A stretch of 64,000 nucleotides of DNA from Blastococcus saxobsidens DD2 (lineage in GTDB: Bacteria; Actinomycetota; Actinomycetes; Mycobacteriales; Geodermatophilaceae): NCBI RefSeq assembly GCF_000284015.1, contig NC_016943.1:1715541-1779540 (forward strand), read 5' to 3'. This document shows positions 9,101 to 17,122 of this stretch, piece by piece (position 1 is the stretch's first letter; every line of letters starts with the position of its first letter). Below the pieces are notes generated by a model that saw only the letters and a program-made list of their open reading frames with translations, did not search any database and was not told where the DNA came from. The translations under genes were made by a program, and so were the position numbers.

Positions 9101-9782
9101 CCAGTGCGCCGCAGTTGGGGAAGCCGCGCAGGTCGTGCTCGACGGCCCGGGCCGTCTCGGGTTCCGGCGGGCGGCCGTCGCCCGCGCCGCCGAGCAGCTC
9201 ACCGCCTGGGCCGACACCTGGCAGCCCTACTTGCCGGCCATGCCCACCGATCCGCGCGGGATCGTTTCCCTCGCCGGCTCGGCCGACGACCGTGCGCGCT
9301 TGCGGGCCGCATTCGACGACCACGCCCGCCGCGACGCCGAGTCGGCCCACCCCGAGCACAGCCGGCTGACCGCCGAAGCCGACGCCGCCCAGGCGGCGCA
9401 CGGCCGTGCCCGGAGGGATCTGGCGCACGCCCGCCGCGAGCGCGAGGACCGGCGTGCACGCCTCGACGCGACCGGTCATCCCTTCGACCGGGACGCGCAC
9501 GTGGCCGACGCCGAGCGGGACGTCGCCGCCACCGAGCAACAGCTCGCCGTCGCCCGGACACGCGTCGCGCAGCTGCGGGCAGAGCCGGCCCTGCTCAGCC
9601 AGCCGGCTGACCTCCTCACTCGGGAGCGCGAACGCTGGCGCGCCCGGCAGGACGCCGAAGACAACCCAGCCCGGACGGACAATCCACATATCCGGTCTGG
9701 ACTTGGCACCCCGCCACCGGACCTCAAGCCGATCTCACTCCTCGTGCCGCATCCCGACACCGGTCCGGGTGTCGGGCGGTGA
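6141..9782 (+). CDS. MobF-type (TrwC/TraI) conjugative relaxase-helicase
   Basis: A protein of about 1213 residues. The N-terminal relaxase domain has tyrosines in DDYYLTEGTG (about residues 31-40) and the metal-binding triad PHWHLHLQ (His168, 170, 172). A RecD/TraI-like helicase follows, with Walker A VEGAAGAGKTTT (about 460) and Walker B LLLVDEAGML (about 560). Then come GDRHQLSAVG and the late motif AYASTAYGVQGDTV. The last 350 residues are Arg/Ala-rich coiled coil. The family nicks oriT, stays covalently bound to the 5' end and unwinds the transferred strand. GTG at 6141 gives the longest frame; ATG at 6153 or 6165 is also possible. Repeats and hairpins directly upstream fit an oriT, and the integrase downstream completes a mobilizable unit. 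Confidence 0.93.
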   Translation: MALKMHGGMKVYAGAPAAARHYVEADRGRADDYYLTEGTGIARRYTATDGRVTELAPLTGDTYETWVAGRNPETSEPRGQLRGDEHAVRFAEVVVNGPKTWSLAAALHPDIAEAYGAAQDRAAEQIIGWLSQHATTRVGPRGGQVQVPLEVLEAATVRHYTSRANDPHWHLHLQLLSRVFAAGKWRGLHTVGIRDFLGAVNGIGHAAMACDPELNAAFATHGYRKDGTGEIRELADYVGPFSARHAQIARNVDRYEAEWTAAHPGESPGPVLRRAWDARAWADGRPDKVTAQPGIGLAERWRTELSALGYRDPGKPVALAATPVGALDRDELVQRALARLAAGRSAWNAADIRGEAERLVAAEGVVADAGVRIELAEDLTARALGRCLPLLDRDGVPEHIRAWTSQPVLDVEADLTTRLTAREVSETDLAVEGVAAAGRLDAGQAAAVAALAGDRPLVVVEGAAGAGKTTTLAATRGLLEARGRRLVVVTPTRKAAKVAAGELGTAAGSAAWLAFQHGWRWNDEGRWARLTVGEPDPATGRFYAGPNEAARLRPGDLLLVDEAGMLDQDTARALLTVADECQVRVALLGDRHQLSAVGRGGVLDLAIAQADPAAHLTLDSVHRFTRTDEQGRTTPDTGYAELTLAMRTGTDPGAVFDALLARRQIQLHPDTAGLQAALAATAAASYADGRRVAVVVDTRDQAAELNTAIRDQLVADGRLDDQQVVVTGAGERIGAGDRIATRRNDRHLDVANRDVWTVTAVGRRGGLLVTPTVTPTGTDPGNGSGDVTPACPARVLPADYVTEHVELAYASTAYGVQGDTVTASHVVVGEHTGASSCYVGMTRGRTVNTAHLVATDAEQAREQWLAVFARDRADLGPAHAAQQAAAEAARYAPSRPLEQVLAELRVAWTAEQRCVDRLALATSRRDLFRSVAVLEAGRADRLTALEVTSQQAATAVARAQQRADASAAAIAVQAARLRDRLLAVWDAQCAAVGEAAQVVLDGPGRLGFRRAAVARAAEQLTAWADTWQPYLPAMPTDPRGIVSLAGSADDRARLRAAFDDHARRDAESAHPEHSRLTAEADAAQAAHGRARRDLAHARREREDRRARLDATGHPFDRDAHVADAERDVAATEQQLAVARTRVAQLRAEPALLSQPADLLTRERERWRARQDAEDNPARTDNPHIRSGLGTPPPDLKPISLLVPHPDTGPGVGR

Positions 9783-10013
9783 ACCTCGGCCACCCTGCGA
9801 ATGGACCTCGCTGCCAGGCCTCCGCGCGGATGTGCTGGACCCGCCGCCGGGCAAGGGCGAGGCGGGCGGCGCCGGACTCGTGTGGGAGATCGGGCCGCGA
9901 GGAAGCTCGCTTCTCCCGATGTGAGAGGCCATCCCGGTAGCAAGCCCTCCTGCCTGTAGTCGAAACCCACAGTCACCATTGACGCAGGGATATCTCGTGG
10001 GCACTGTCCTTGC

Positions 10014-11120
10014 ATGGCGGGATCCATTTCGACGATCGTGATCAGCGACGGTACGAAGCGCTACCGCGCTCGGTACCGCGACGCCGGCGGGCGGCAGCAC
10101 GAGAAGCGCTACAAGCGCAAGGTCGACGCCCAGCACTGGCTCGATGAGCAGACCGCGGCGCTGGTCACGCAGACGTGGACGGCGCCAGAGCGCGGCCGCA
10201 TCACGGTCGAGGCGTGGGCGGAGCAGTGGCTGGCCGCCCAGACCGGGCTGAAGCCGAGCACTCTCTACCGCTATCGCTCGCTGCTGCGCTCGCAGATCCT
10301 GCCGCGCTGGAGTCAGCACCGGCTGGCCGACGTCACCCACGGCGACGTCGCCGCGTGGGTGGCCGAGATGGCCGAGAAGCTTGCGCCGGCCAGTGTGCGC
10401 CAGGCACACCGGGTCCTCGCGCTCATCCTGACCCTGGCGGTGCGCGACGGGCGCATCCCGCGCAACCCGGCCACCGGCGTCCCGTTGCCGCGGGCGCGGC
10501 GTGCCGAGCCCCGGTTCCTCACCCGTGAGCAGGTGGAGCGGCTTGCAGAGGCAGCGGGGGAGTACGGCGACGTGGTCCGCCTGTTGGCCTATACCGGGCT
10601 GCGCTTCGGTGAGATGGCCGCCCTCCGGGTCCGCCGCGTCGACTTTCTCCGCAAGCGGCTCGTCGTTGCGGAAAGTGCCACCGAGGTCGGTGGCACCGTC
10701 CAGTACGGCAGCCCGAAGACCCACCAGCAGCGAACTGTGCCGATCCCTGGAACTCTCGTCGAGCCGCTGGCGAGGCGGTGCGAGAGTAAGGGGCCCGACG
10801 ACCTCGTCCTCACCTCGCCCGAGGGCGCGGTACTGCGCTCCGGCAACTTCCGACGGCGGATCTTCGACCCCGCGACCGAGGCCGCAGGTCTTCCGGATCT
10901 CAGCCCGCACGACCTCCGGCACACCGCCGCCAGCCTTCTCGTGGCGAGCGGGGCCAACGTCAAAGCGGTCCAGCGCATGCTCGGTCATGCCTCGGCGGCG
11001 ATGACCCTCGACGTCTATTCCGGGCTCTTCGACGACGACCTCGGCGCCCTCGCCGAGCGCATGGATGCCGCCCACGACGCCCACATCACGGAACGAAGTG
11101 TGGGCGCGGTGTGGGCGTGA
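10014..11120 (+). CDS. int: Tyrosine integrase of a tRNA-integrating element
   Basis: A 368-residue phage-type integrase. The N-terminus is an AP2-like arm-binding region (YRARYRDAGGRQHEKRYKRK). A SAM-like core-binding domain lies at about 65-150. The catalytic domain shows TGLRFGEM (Arg), SPHDLRHTAASLL (HxxR), MLGHASAAM (His) and DVYSGLF (Tyr), so all core residues are present. It lies 57 bp from the 3' half of a tRNA gene, the usual int-att arrangement, which places the body of the element to the left (lower coordinates). No excisionase gene is evident in the 230 bp upstream. Confidence 0.95.
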   Translation: MAGSISTIVISDGTKRYRARYRDAGGRQHEKRYKRKVDAQHWLDEQTAALVTQTWTAPERGRITVEAWAEQWLAAQTGLKPSTLYRYRSLLRSQILPRWSQHRLADVTHGDVAAWVAEMAEKLAPASVRQAHRVLALILTLAVRDGRIPRNPATGVPLPRARRAEPRFLTREQVERLAEAAGEYGDVVRLLAYTGLRFGEMAALRVRRVDFLRKRLVVAESATEVGGTVQYGSPKTHQQRTVPIPGTLVEPLARRCESKGPDDLVLTSPEGAVLRSGNFRRRIFDPATEAAGLPDLSPHDLRHTAASLLVASGANVKAVQRMLGHASAAMTLDVYSGLFDDDLGALAERMDAAHDAHITERSVGAVWA

Positions 11121-11176
11121 GACAAAATCATCGATCTTGCCCCCAAGTCTCCAATGCGCTGACCAGTACTTATACC

Positions 11177-11220
11177 GGTGGGGCGGGTGGGGCTCGAACC
11201 CACGACCCAGGGATTATGAG
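11177..11220 (-). other. att: Attachment-site scar: 3' half of a tRNA gene with CAU anticodon
   Basis: On the minus strand the sequence runs from the anticodon loop CTCATAA, through GTGGGTTCGAGCCCCAC (complete T arm) and an acceptor strand CCGCCCC plus A. The bases on the 5' side of the loop do not pair with TCCCT, so the 5' half is absent. A break inside the anticodon loop is where tyrosine integrases usually cross over. The anticodon is that of tRNA-Met (or tRNA-Ile2). The element's other end, with the matching copy, is not in this window. Confidence 0.8.
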
Positions 11221-11772
11221 CACTTAACCCCTGAGCGCTGTGCTGACCTGCGTAAACGCAGGTCGCCAGCGAGCGTGCAGCACCCAGTACCCGGCTGTAA
11301 CGCGATCCGGCGGAATCACCACCCAATGACGATGATCGCTCGGCCTGACGCAGCTGCCCACGACAGGGCCATCCTGGGCCGGTCGCCGGTCGCCGGTCGC
11401 CGGTCGCCGGTCGCCGGCCTCGGCAGCCGAACGGCCCGCGGCGAGCCAGCCTGACCTGTGGGGGCCGTCAGCCGGTGATCCGCCGCGACGGCACCAATGC
11501 TCCATCTGCGACGGCGACGACGGGGTCACCGGCGGTGCGCTCCTCGCCACCGACGGCTCGAGCAACACGTTCGGCACATCCGAGCCGATGGCCTGCGGCT
11601 TGGCCGCTGACCGAGGCGCCGATGGTGGGGGCCACACGATGGAGGCACCCCACGTCGCCTCGGCTTAACAGGAAAGGGCTTCGCGCCAGCAGAGGCTGTG
11701 GAAGCTGGCTCGCTGTCCACAGGACTGTCCCCGTAGCGTTCCGTCGTCATTACGTCGGTGCAGCTTTACGTT
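11221..11772. other. Gene-poor spacer beyond the attachment scar
   Basis: No convincing gene. It holds a perfect inverted repeat, GACCTGCG (11245-11252) with CGCAGGTC (11257-11264), a heptamer array at 11381-11417, and CTGTGGA/TCCACAG arms at 11696-11722. The hairpin next to the att scar could be an integrase arm site or a terminator for the integrase gene. Confidence 0.6.
11381..11417. repeat. Heptamer tandem repeat, GGTCGCC x5
   Basis: Five contiguous copies of GGTCGCC plus a partial sixth. It is non-coding as far as I can see. Slippage-prone low-complexity sequence is the simplest explanation. Confidence 0.9.
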
Positions 11773-12978
11773 ATGAGGGAGCCAACTGATACGGAACGGC
11801 GTACCTGCCGGTTTCCCGGTTGCCGACGGCCGACGGCAGCCTCGCAATCCGGGGCAGGCCGCCCGCCGGAATACTGCGACGACAGCGCGCACAATCGGAC
11901 CGCCGCCTGGCACGCCCGTCGCCGCCTGCGCACGGAGCAGTCTGGGCACGCGGCCGGGATCGAGCAGCGGCCGATCGATGCCGCGCGACAGCGGGCAAGT
12001 GAGTTGCAGGGCCAGGTCGCCGGCATGATCGAGCACTTGAATCAGCAGCTGAAGGGGTTGCTCGAAGAGCTGCGGACGGTGGCCGATCCGGAAGCCGCCG
12101 AGCTACAGATCGAAGCTGTGACGAGTGAGGCGGCCGAGCAAGTGGCGACCGCCGCGGCTCGCGCCAGCCGGGCCGAGCAAGCGCAACAGCGCGCCGAGGC
12201 CGAGCGCGCGGAGGCCGACTCCGCTGCTGAGGAGGCATCTGCGCTGAGCGAGCAGCTGCGTACCGGCCTCGAATGGGCTCGCCGGCAGCTAACGGAGGCC
12301 GAGACCGAGCGAGACAGGCTGAACGCCGAACTGGCCGAGGCGCTCGCGGCCGTCGACGCAGAGCGAAAGCAGTCCGCCGCGAAGTCGGCCGATCTGGCCG
12401 AGAAGCTGACCGCCGTCGAGGCGCGGCTGGTCGAGGCACACGGCGACCGCGACGCTGCGATCCGACGAGCGGAAGCCGCGCTGGTCGCGCAGTCCGAGGC
12501 GGAAGAGCGATGCCGCAACGCTGTCGAGCGGGCCGACGCCGAGTCAGCGCGCGCTGCCCGGGCCGAGGAGGCGGTCGAATCGGTACGTCGGGGCCTGGCG
12601 CAGGCTGACCGGCAAGCCGCAAACCTCCGTGACGAGGTCAGCGACCTGCGCGGGAACCTGGCGGCGATGACCGCCCAGCGGGACGCCGCCGTACACGACG
12701 CCGAGCGCGAGAAGACCCATGGCCACCAGCGAGTCGACGACCTGCGTGCCCGTCACGAGGGGGAGAACCGACGACTGCGCGAGGAGCTCGCTGAATTGCG
12801 CGGTGAGCTCAACACGGTGCGCGACGAAGCCCGCGTGCAGCGCAGCAGAGCCGACCGAGCCGAAACCCGACTCGACCACGCCGTGACAATCAAGGCGCGG
12901 CGCCCCCAGTCGCACGCGGGACGCGCACGGCGCCGAGGCGGGATCACGGCCACAGCAACCGAAGAGACTCGCGACTGA
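11773..12978 (+). CDS. KfrA-like coiled-coil protein with N-terminal Cys cluster
   Basis: About 401 residues from ATG 11773. The N-terminus has a Cys/His pattern (TCRFPGCRRP, then PPEYCDDSAHNRTAAWHARR) typical of small DNA-binding zinc motifs in actinobacterial plasmid proteins. Nearly all the rest is continuous Glu/Ala/Arg heptad coiled coil, ending in a basic tail (RRPQSHAGRARRRGG). Plasmid KfrA proteins share this plan of DNA-binding head plus long coiled coil and help in segregation or local chromatin structure. That role is inferred from architecture, not a recognised motif. It stands alone at the left edge of the pilus and conjugation block. Confidence 0.7.
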   Translation: MREPTDTERRTCRFPGCRRPTAASQSGAGRPPEYCDDSAHNRTAAWHARRRLRTEQSGHAAGIEQRPIDAARQRASELQGQVAGMIEHLNQQLKGLLEELRTVADPEAAELQIEAVTSEAAEQVATAAARASRAEQAQQRAEAERAEADSAAEEASALSEQLRTGLEWARRQLTEAETERDRLNAELAEALAAVDAERKQSAAKSADLAEKLTAVEARLVEAHGDRDAAIRRAEAALVAQSEAEERCRNAVERADAESARAARAEEAVESVRRGLAQADRQAANLRDEVSDLRGNLAAMTAQRDAAVHDAEREKTHGHQRVDDLRARHEGENRRLREELAELRGELNTVRDEARVQRSRADRAETRLDHAVTIKARRPQSHAGRARRRGGITATATEETRD

Positions 12979-13127
12979 CACCGGAGCAGCGTGGCCGAGT
13001 TCGTCCTACGGGCCTTGCGCGGTGATGGAACTGGCGATGAAGTCGCCTCGTTGGCCAGCGCCCTGCTGCCGTGCCAAAGATGCTGCTCGGGGACCCCACC
13101 GCCAACCGTTTCGGATGGACGTCACAG

Positions 13128-13793
13128 TCAGAGGGTGGCCGCGAGCAGAAACCCCGCCGCGAGGGCAGGGCCGTAGGGGAAGGTGTCCCGGCGGTCCCCG
13201 TCGCGCATCAAGGTGATCACGGCCTGCGTCACGGTGATCAAGGAGAAGGCGGCGAGGGCCAACAACAAGCCCCGATGCGTGGCGTGTCCGAGTCCCAGAC
13301 CACCGAGCACAGCCAGGCGAACGTCACCGAACCCTGCTCCCGCGAACCGCCAGCACAACAGCAGGACGACTCCCGCCGCCGCAGCAGCGAGGCCGCTGAT
13401 GAGCAGGCCAAGCCAGTCACCGTGCACGGCGAAACCGACGGTCAGCAGTACGCCGGTGCCGACGGCGGCCTGCCGGACGAGTGGTGTCGGGATGCGCTGG
13501 GTGACCGCATCGCAGGAGGCCGCGGCGACCAAGGCACATCCCCAGACCAGCAGCGCAGGCACCAGCCACCACGTCCCCGCACGGTGGGACGTCACGATCG
13601 CCGCGGCTCCCGCCCCGCCGCCGACGACGGCGCTGGCCAGTGCCAGGCCCGGACGGGCAGCGTCGAGCCGCGCCAGCTGCGCGAGCCCGTGGGCAGTGAT
13701 CCAGGGCGTAGCTGTGGCGCCGACCACCGCTCCCGCCACCGAGGCGACCATCCACATGTCGTTCATCCGCCGGTGGCCACCCTTGAGCTCCAC
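13128..13793 (-). CDS. Prepilin peptidase, A24 family
   Basis: A hydrophobic protein of about 220 residues with six or more membrane segments. The two aspartates of the GxGD-type aspartyl protease are visible: ASCDAVTQRIP, and GAGFGDVRLAVLGG. The family cleaves the leader of type IV and Flp prepilins. It is divergent from the Tad operon that begins at 14028, which encodes the pilin and pseudopilins it should process. GTG 13793 gives the longest frame; ATG 13766 is an alternative start. It lacks the N-terminal methylase half, as usual for Tad-type enzymes. Confidence 0.85.
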   Translation of the reverse strand: MELKGGHRRMNDMWMVASVAGAVVGATATPWITAHGLAQLARLDAARPGLALASAVVGGGAGAAAIVTSHRAGTWWLVPALLVWGCALVAAASCDAVTQRIPTPLVRQAAVGTGVLLTVGFAVHGDWLGLLISGLAAAAAGVVLLLCWRFAGAGFGDVRLAVLGGLGLGHATHRGLLLALAAFSLITVTQAVITLMRDGDRRDTFPYGPALAAGFLLAATL

Positions 13794-14027
13794 AGGGATC
13801 TCGTCCTGTTCCTCGCCGCGCCGGCCCTGTGGATATCTGCGCCACCCCAGCTTGCGGTGCGGCAGCGTGTCATCAGCGCGCGATACACCCAGACGGGGAG
13901 GGCGAGTGACTAACTCAGGGACGAATTGTCACCCGAAAGGGTGGGAAGGCGACGGCGGTCACACGTCCGCTCGACACGGAGGGCAACCTCGGTCGACGGA
14001 CGGTGACGTGCTGGGGGGTGATCAGGC

Positions 14028-14645
14028 ATGGCGGTGATACGCGCGACGGCAGGAGCGGCCGCGGTGCTCCTGGCGCTGACGGCCTCGGGTTGTTCCTCGT
14101 CGTCCGACCCCGGCCCGTCGAGTTCGCCGACCTCCGGGACGTCGACCTCCCGGACACCCAGCCCCTCGCCGACCGCGCCGAGCCCCGCCGAGGAAGCGCA
14201 GGAACTGGCGGTCGACCTCGTCCCGGAATACCTGCGGATGATCGACGACCTGTACCTCGACCCGTCGCTCGCGCTGGACGGCATCTACGAGGTCGCGGTG
14301 GCTCCGGAGGCCACGGCGCAGGCCACGGGGATCGGCAAGTTCCGCTCCCAGGGCTACCGCCAGACCGGTCGGTCGCAGCTGGTGACAGCGTCTGCCGTCA
14401 GCGTCGACCTCTCCAACGATCCCGCCGCTTCGCCGTCACCTGTCTTCCCGACCGTCGTCGTCAGCGCCTGCGTCGACGTGAGCCAGGTCGACGCGGTCGA
14501 CGCCACCGGGCAGTCGATCGTGCCTCCCGACCGTCCGCGGTACCTCGTCCAGCAACTCACCGTGGTGAACCCGGACTATCCGGACACGTCGTCGTGGCGG
14601 GTCAGCGAGGCTCCGAACAGGCAGGCGGAGTCATGCGACGGGTAG
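14028..14645 (+). CDS. Secreted lipoprotein at head of Tad operon
   Basis: A signal peptide ending in a lipobox (LTASGC) is followed by a Ser/Thr/Pro linker and a folded domain of about 150 residues (EEAQELAVDLVPEYLRMIDD, then VVSACVDVSQVDAVDATGQS). It should be anchored to the outer face of the membrane. A GGGGGTG ribosome site precedes ATG 14028. It overlaps the next gene by 13 bp. The family is not recognised beyond its pattern. Its place at the front of the pilus operon suggests an envelope or assembly role. Confidence 0.75.
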   Translation: MAVIRATAGAAAVLLALTASGCSSSSDPGPSSSPTSGTSTSRTPSPSPTAPSPAEEAQELAVDLVPEYLRMIDDLYLDPSLALDGIYEVAVAPEATAQATGIGKFRSQGYRQTGRSQLVTASAVSVDLSNDPAASPSPVFPTVVVSACVDVSQVDAVDATGQSIVPPDRPRYLVQQLTVVNPDYPDTSSWRVSEAPNRQAESCDG

Positions 14646-15604
14646 CCCTCGCCCTGACGGGAGCGCTGCTGTCCGTGGGCGCCTCACTGATCCTTGCACC
14701 AGTGGCCGCCGCTGATCCGGCGACCTGCCAGCAGTACGACTCGCACGGCATCTGTGTGGTCGGAGCCGGTACGGCCGAGGATGACCGTGGGACGGCGTCC
14801 CCAGCGGTCGGAACAACTCCCGACGGCGGTGGCGGTGGCGGCACGCCCGCGGCTGCCTGCACGGTCACCCCCTCCGGCGCCACCATCCCCTGCCGAGAAG
14901 GCGAGGCGAGGTGGGTGCAGGACATGCAGTGCTACGCGGAGGCGATGGCCCAACAGCCTCCGAAGGACTCGCCCATCTGGGGCGGTCGCACGGATGGCGC
15001 CATCTACAACTGCCTCTTCTACACCGGCGGTGGGGCGTTCCCCGGTACCAACGGCTTCACCTTCTGGTCGGCCACCCCGCCGGCGGCTCCAGCTGCGGTT
15101 GATCCAGCGGTGCTCGCGCAACAGGCGTTGAGCACACTGACGGTGCCGTCACCGACGACGGGCCGGTACCCAGCAGGCCTCCTGCAGGAGGGGCAGCCGT
15201 TCACGGTCGTCAACGCCTACACCTGGTTCTGGACCGACCCCGGATCGTTCCGAGCACTGACCGCGCGTGCCGACGCCGGAGGCGTGTGGGCACAGGTGAC
15301 GGTGACACCGACGGCGCTTTCGTTCACGCCGGGCGATGGGGCTGCCACGGTGTCGTGCCCGGGTCCTGGTGTGGCGTGGCAGCCGGGCGACGGGGTGTGG
15401 GCGGCATCGCCGGCGGGCTGTGACTACCGGTACCCGCACTCATCGATCCGCCAGCCCGATGGGCAGGTGACGGCGACGTACGGCATCCAGTGGTCGGTCA
15501 CCTGGACGTCGTCGACGGGCGCCACCGGCACGCTGCCGGATCTGACGACGACCTCGAACGCGACGTTCGCGGTAGCGGAGGTGCAGTCGGTGGTGATCAG
15601 GTGA
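14633..15604 (+). CDS. Secreted protein of Tad operon, unknown fold
   Basis: A clear signal peptide (RRVALALTGALLSVGASLIL, cleavage near APVAAADP) precedes about 290 extracytoplasmic residues with several cysteines and Trp/Tyr-rich stretches (AYTWFWTDPGSFRAL, YGIQWSVTWTSSTG). No catalytic motif is recognised. Similar proteins lie next to actinobacterial Tad-like clusters, so a surface or pilus-associated part is likely. It overlaps its neighbours on both sides (13 bp and GTGA), showing tight translational coupling. Confidence 0.75.
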   Translation: MRRVALALTGALLSVGASLILAPVAAADPATCQQYDSHGICVVGAGTAEDDRGTASPAVGTTPDGGGGGGTPAAACTVTPSGATIPCREGEARWVQDMQCYAEAMAQQPPKDSPIWGGRTDGAIYNCLFYTGGGAFPGTNGFTFWSATPPAAPAAVDPAVLAQQALSTLTVPSPTTGRYPAGLLQEGQPFTVVNAYTWFWTDPGSFRALTARADAGGVWAQVTVTPTALSFTPGDGAATVSCPGPGVAWQPGDGVWAASPAGCDYRYPHSSIRQPDGQVTATYGIQWSVTWTSSTGATGTLPDLTTTSNATFAVAEVQSVVIR

Positions 15605-16335
15605 CGACGCGGGTCAACGGGATGGCGTCGCCGGCGGCCGGACGCTATCCGGCTCCGGCGCCAGAGGCGGCGCCGCCGCCGGCTCCTCCCGTGCGTACCG
15701 CGGCGGCGAGGAGACGTGTCAGCCGCAAGTCGCTGGTCTTGAGCGTGCTCGTCGTGCTCCTCGGGGGCCTGCTGGCCTCCGCCGCCGGCCAGATGCTGAC
15801 CGCGCGGACCGAGGTGCTGGCGGTCGCCCGGGACGTGCAGCTGGGCTCGACGATCACCGCGGAGGACCTGACGGTCGCGAACGTGACGTCGGATCCCAAC
15901 CTGTCACCGATCCCCGCCTCGCAGCGGTCCCAGATCGTCGGGATGGTCGCCCAGGTGCCACTGACACGGGGAGAGCTGCTGACCGGCGCCCAGGTCGGCC
16001 CGGACAGCGGATTCACGGCGGGGGAGATGCTGGTAGCCCTGCCATTGAAGGAGGGGCAGTTTCCGACCCGCGGGCTGAACCCAGGCCAGCAGGTGCTGAT
16101 CGTGGCGACGCCCGGCAGCACCGGCTCGACCAGTGGCAGCGGTACCCCGTCTGCCGACACAGGCGGTGCCCGCGATCAGCAGATCGACGCGACGGTCGCC
16201 GAGGTCGGGTCGCTCAACCAGGCCACACAGGTGACGGTGATCGACGTACGGGTCAGCGCGGACGACGGCGTGCGTGTAGCCGAGCTGGCCTCGACCGGCA
16301 ACCTAGCGCTGATCGTGCTACCGGCGGGGCGGTGA
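15601..16335 (+). CDS. SAF-domain CpaB/RcpC-like pilus assembly protein
   Basis: A Pro/Ala-rich cytoplasmic tail is followed by one transmembrane helix (SLVLSVLVVLLGGLLASAAG). A SAF domain comes next (LAVARDVQLGSTITAEDLTV, then IPASQRSQIVGMVAQVPLTR GELLTGAQV). CpaB/RcpC proteins act at the periplasmic or outer face of Tad secretion systems. Length (244 residues) fits short actinobacterial versions. GTG 15601 overlaps the preceding stop. Confidence 0.85.
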   Translation: MTTRVNGMASPAAGRYPAPAPEAAPPPAPPVRTAAARRRVSRKSLVLSVLVVLLGGLLASAAGQMLTARTEVLAVARDVQLGSTITAEDLTVANVTSDPNLSPIPASQRSQIVGMVAQVPLTRGELLTGAQVGPDSGFTAGEMLVALPLKEGQFPTRGLNPGQQVLIVATPGSTGSTSGSGTPSADTGGARDQQIDATVAEVGSLNQATQVTVIDVRVSADDGVRVAELASTGNLALIVLPAGR

Positions 16336-16339
16336 GCTG

Positions 16340-17122
16340 ATGCTCACCGTCGTGGCCTCGGGCAAGGCGGCGCCCGGAGTGACCACCTCGACCTGGGCGT
16401 TGGCCCTGGCGTGGCCCGGGCCATTGCTGGTCGCCGACTGCGACCCGGCCGGCGGGGACATGGCGCCGGGGCTGCTGGCCGGCCGGATCAGCGCCGACCG
16501 GGGACTGCTGTCGTGGTCGACGGCGGCCCGGCGGGGAATCCCGGCGATGGAGGCCGCCACCATGGTCGCCGAGCACGCGGTACTGCTGCCCGAGCAGCCG
16601 CAGGTGTGGCTGGTGCCGGGCTTCACGACCGCCGCGCAGGGCACCTCGTTCACCGCCGAGGCATGGGAGCGGCTGGCGTCGGCCCTGCACACGTCGAGTG
16701 CGTCGATCGGGCGGGATACCTTGGTCGACGCCGGACGACTGGTGACCGAGCGCGGCTGTTGGCCGGTGCTGCGGGCCGCCGACCGGGTGCTGCTGGCGGT
16801 GCGGCCCAGCGTGCGGTCGGTGCACGCGGCGCAGGATGCGACGCAACGACTGCGCCACGAACTCGGCGACCTCGCGAAGGTCAGCGCACTCGTGGTCGGG
16901 GACGGGCCGTACTCCGCCGGCGAAGTGGCCAAGGCGTTGGACCTACCGCTGGCAGGGATGTTGCCCTATGACCGGACCGCAGCGCAGGCGCTCTCCGACG
17001 GCGCGACAGTCAGCCCGAAGACGCTGCAACGGTCCGCACTGCTGCGCGCGGCGTCGTCCCTGGCCAAGACGCTGACCAGTCCGACGGAGGCGTCCCGTGT
17101 CGCCGAGGTGGTGGCCGGATGA
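16340..17122 (+). CDS. CpaE/TadZ-like MinD-ParA homologue with degenerate P-loop
   Basis: A 260-residue SIMIBI-type fold (LLVADCDPAGGDMAPGLLA matches the switch after the P-loop). The deviant Walker A reads SGKAAPGVTTST: the first lysine is kept but the invariant lysine before TT is Val. ATP hydrolysis is therefore doubtful. CpaE/TadZ proteins localise the Tad machine. The position between the SAF protein and the CpaF ATPase is the normal tad order. It starts 4 bp after the previous stop and overlaps cpaF by ATGA. Confidence 0.8.
   Translation: MLTVVASGKAAPGVTTSTWALALAWPGPLLVADCDPAGGDMAPGLLAGRISADRGLLSWSTAARRGIPAMEAATMVAEHAVLLPEQPQVWLVPGFTTAAQGTSFTAEAWERLASALHTSSASIGRDTLVDAGRLVTERGCWPVLRAADRVLLAVRPSVRSVHAAQDATQRLRHELGDLAKVSALVVGDGPYSAGEVAKALDLPLAGMLPYDRTAAQALSDGATVSPKTLQRSALLRAASSLAKTLTSPTEASRVAEVVAG

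Noticed and set aside
7809-9689. Long minus-strand frame antisense to the relaxase
   Set aside because: Gly/Val-rich text without motifs; it mirrors the high-GC codon bias of the real gene on the other strand.
11177-11220. A functional tRNA gene
   Set aside because: No 5' acceptor, D arm or 5' anticodon stem; only a 3' fragment.
11381-11417. CRISPR-like array
   Set aside because: Heptamers are contiguous with no spacers; no cas genes in the window.
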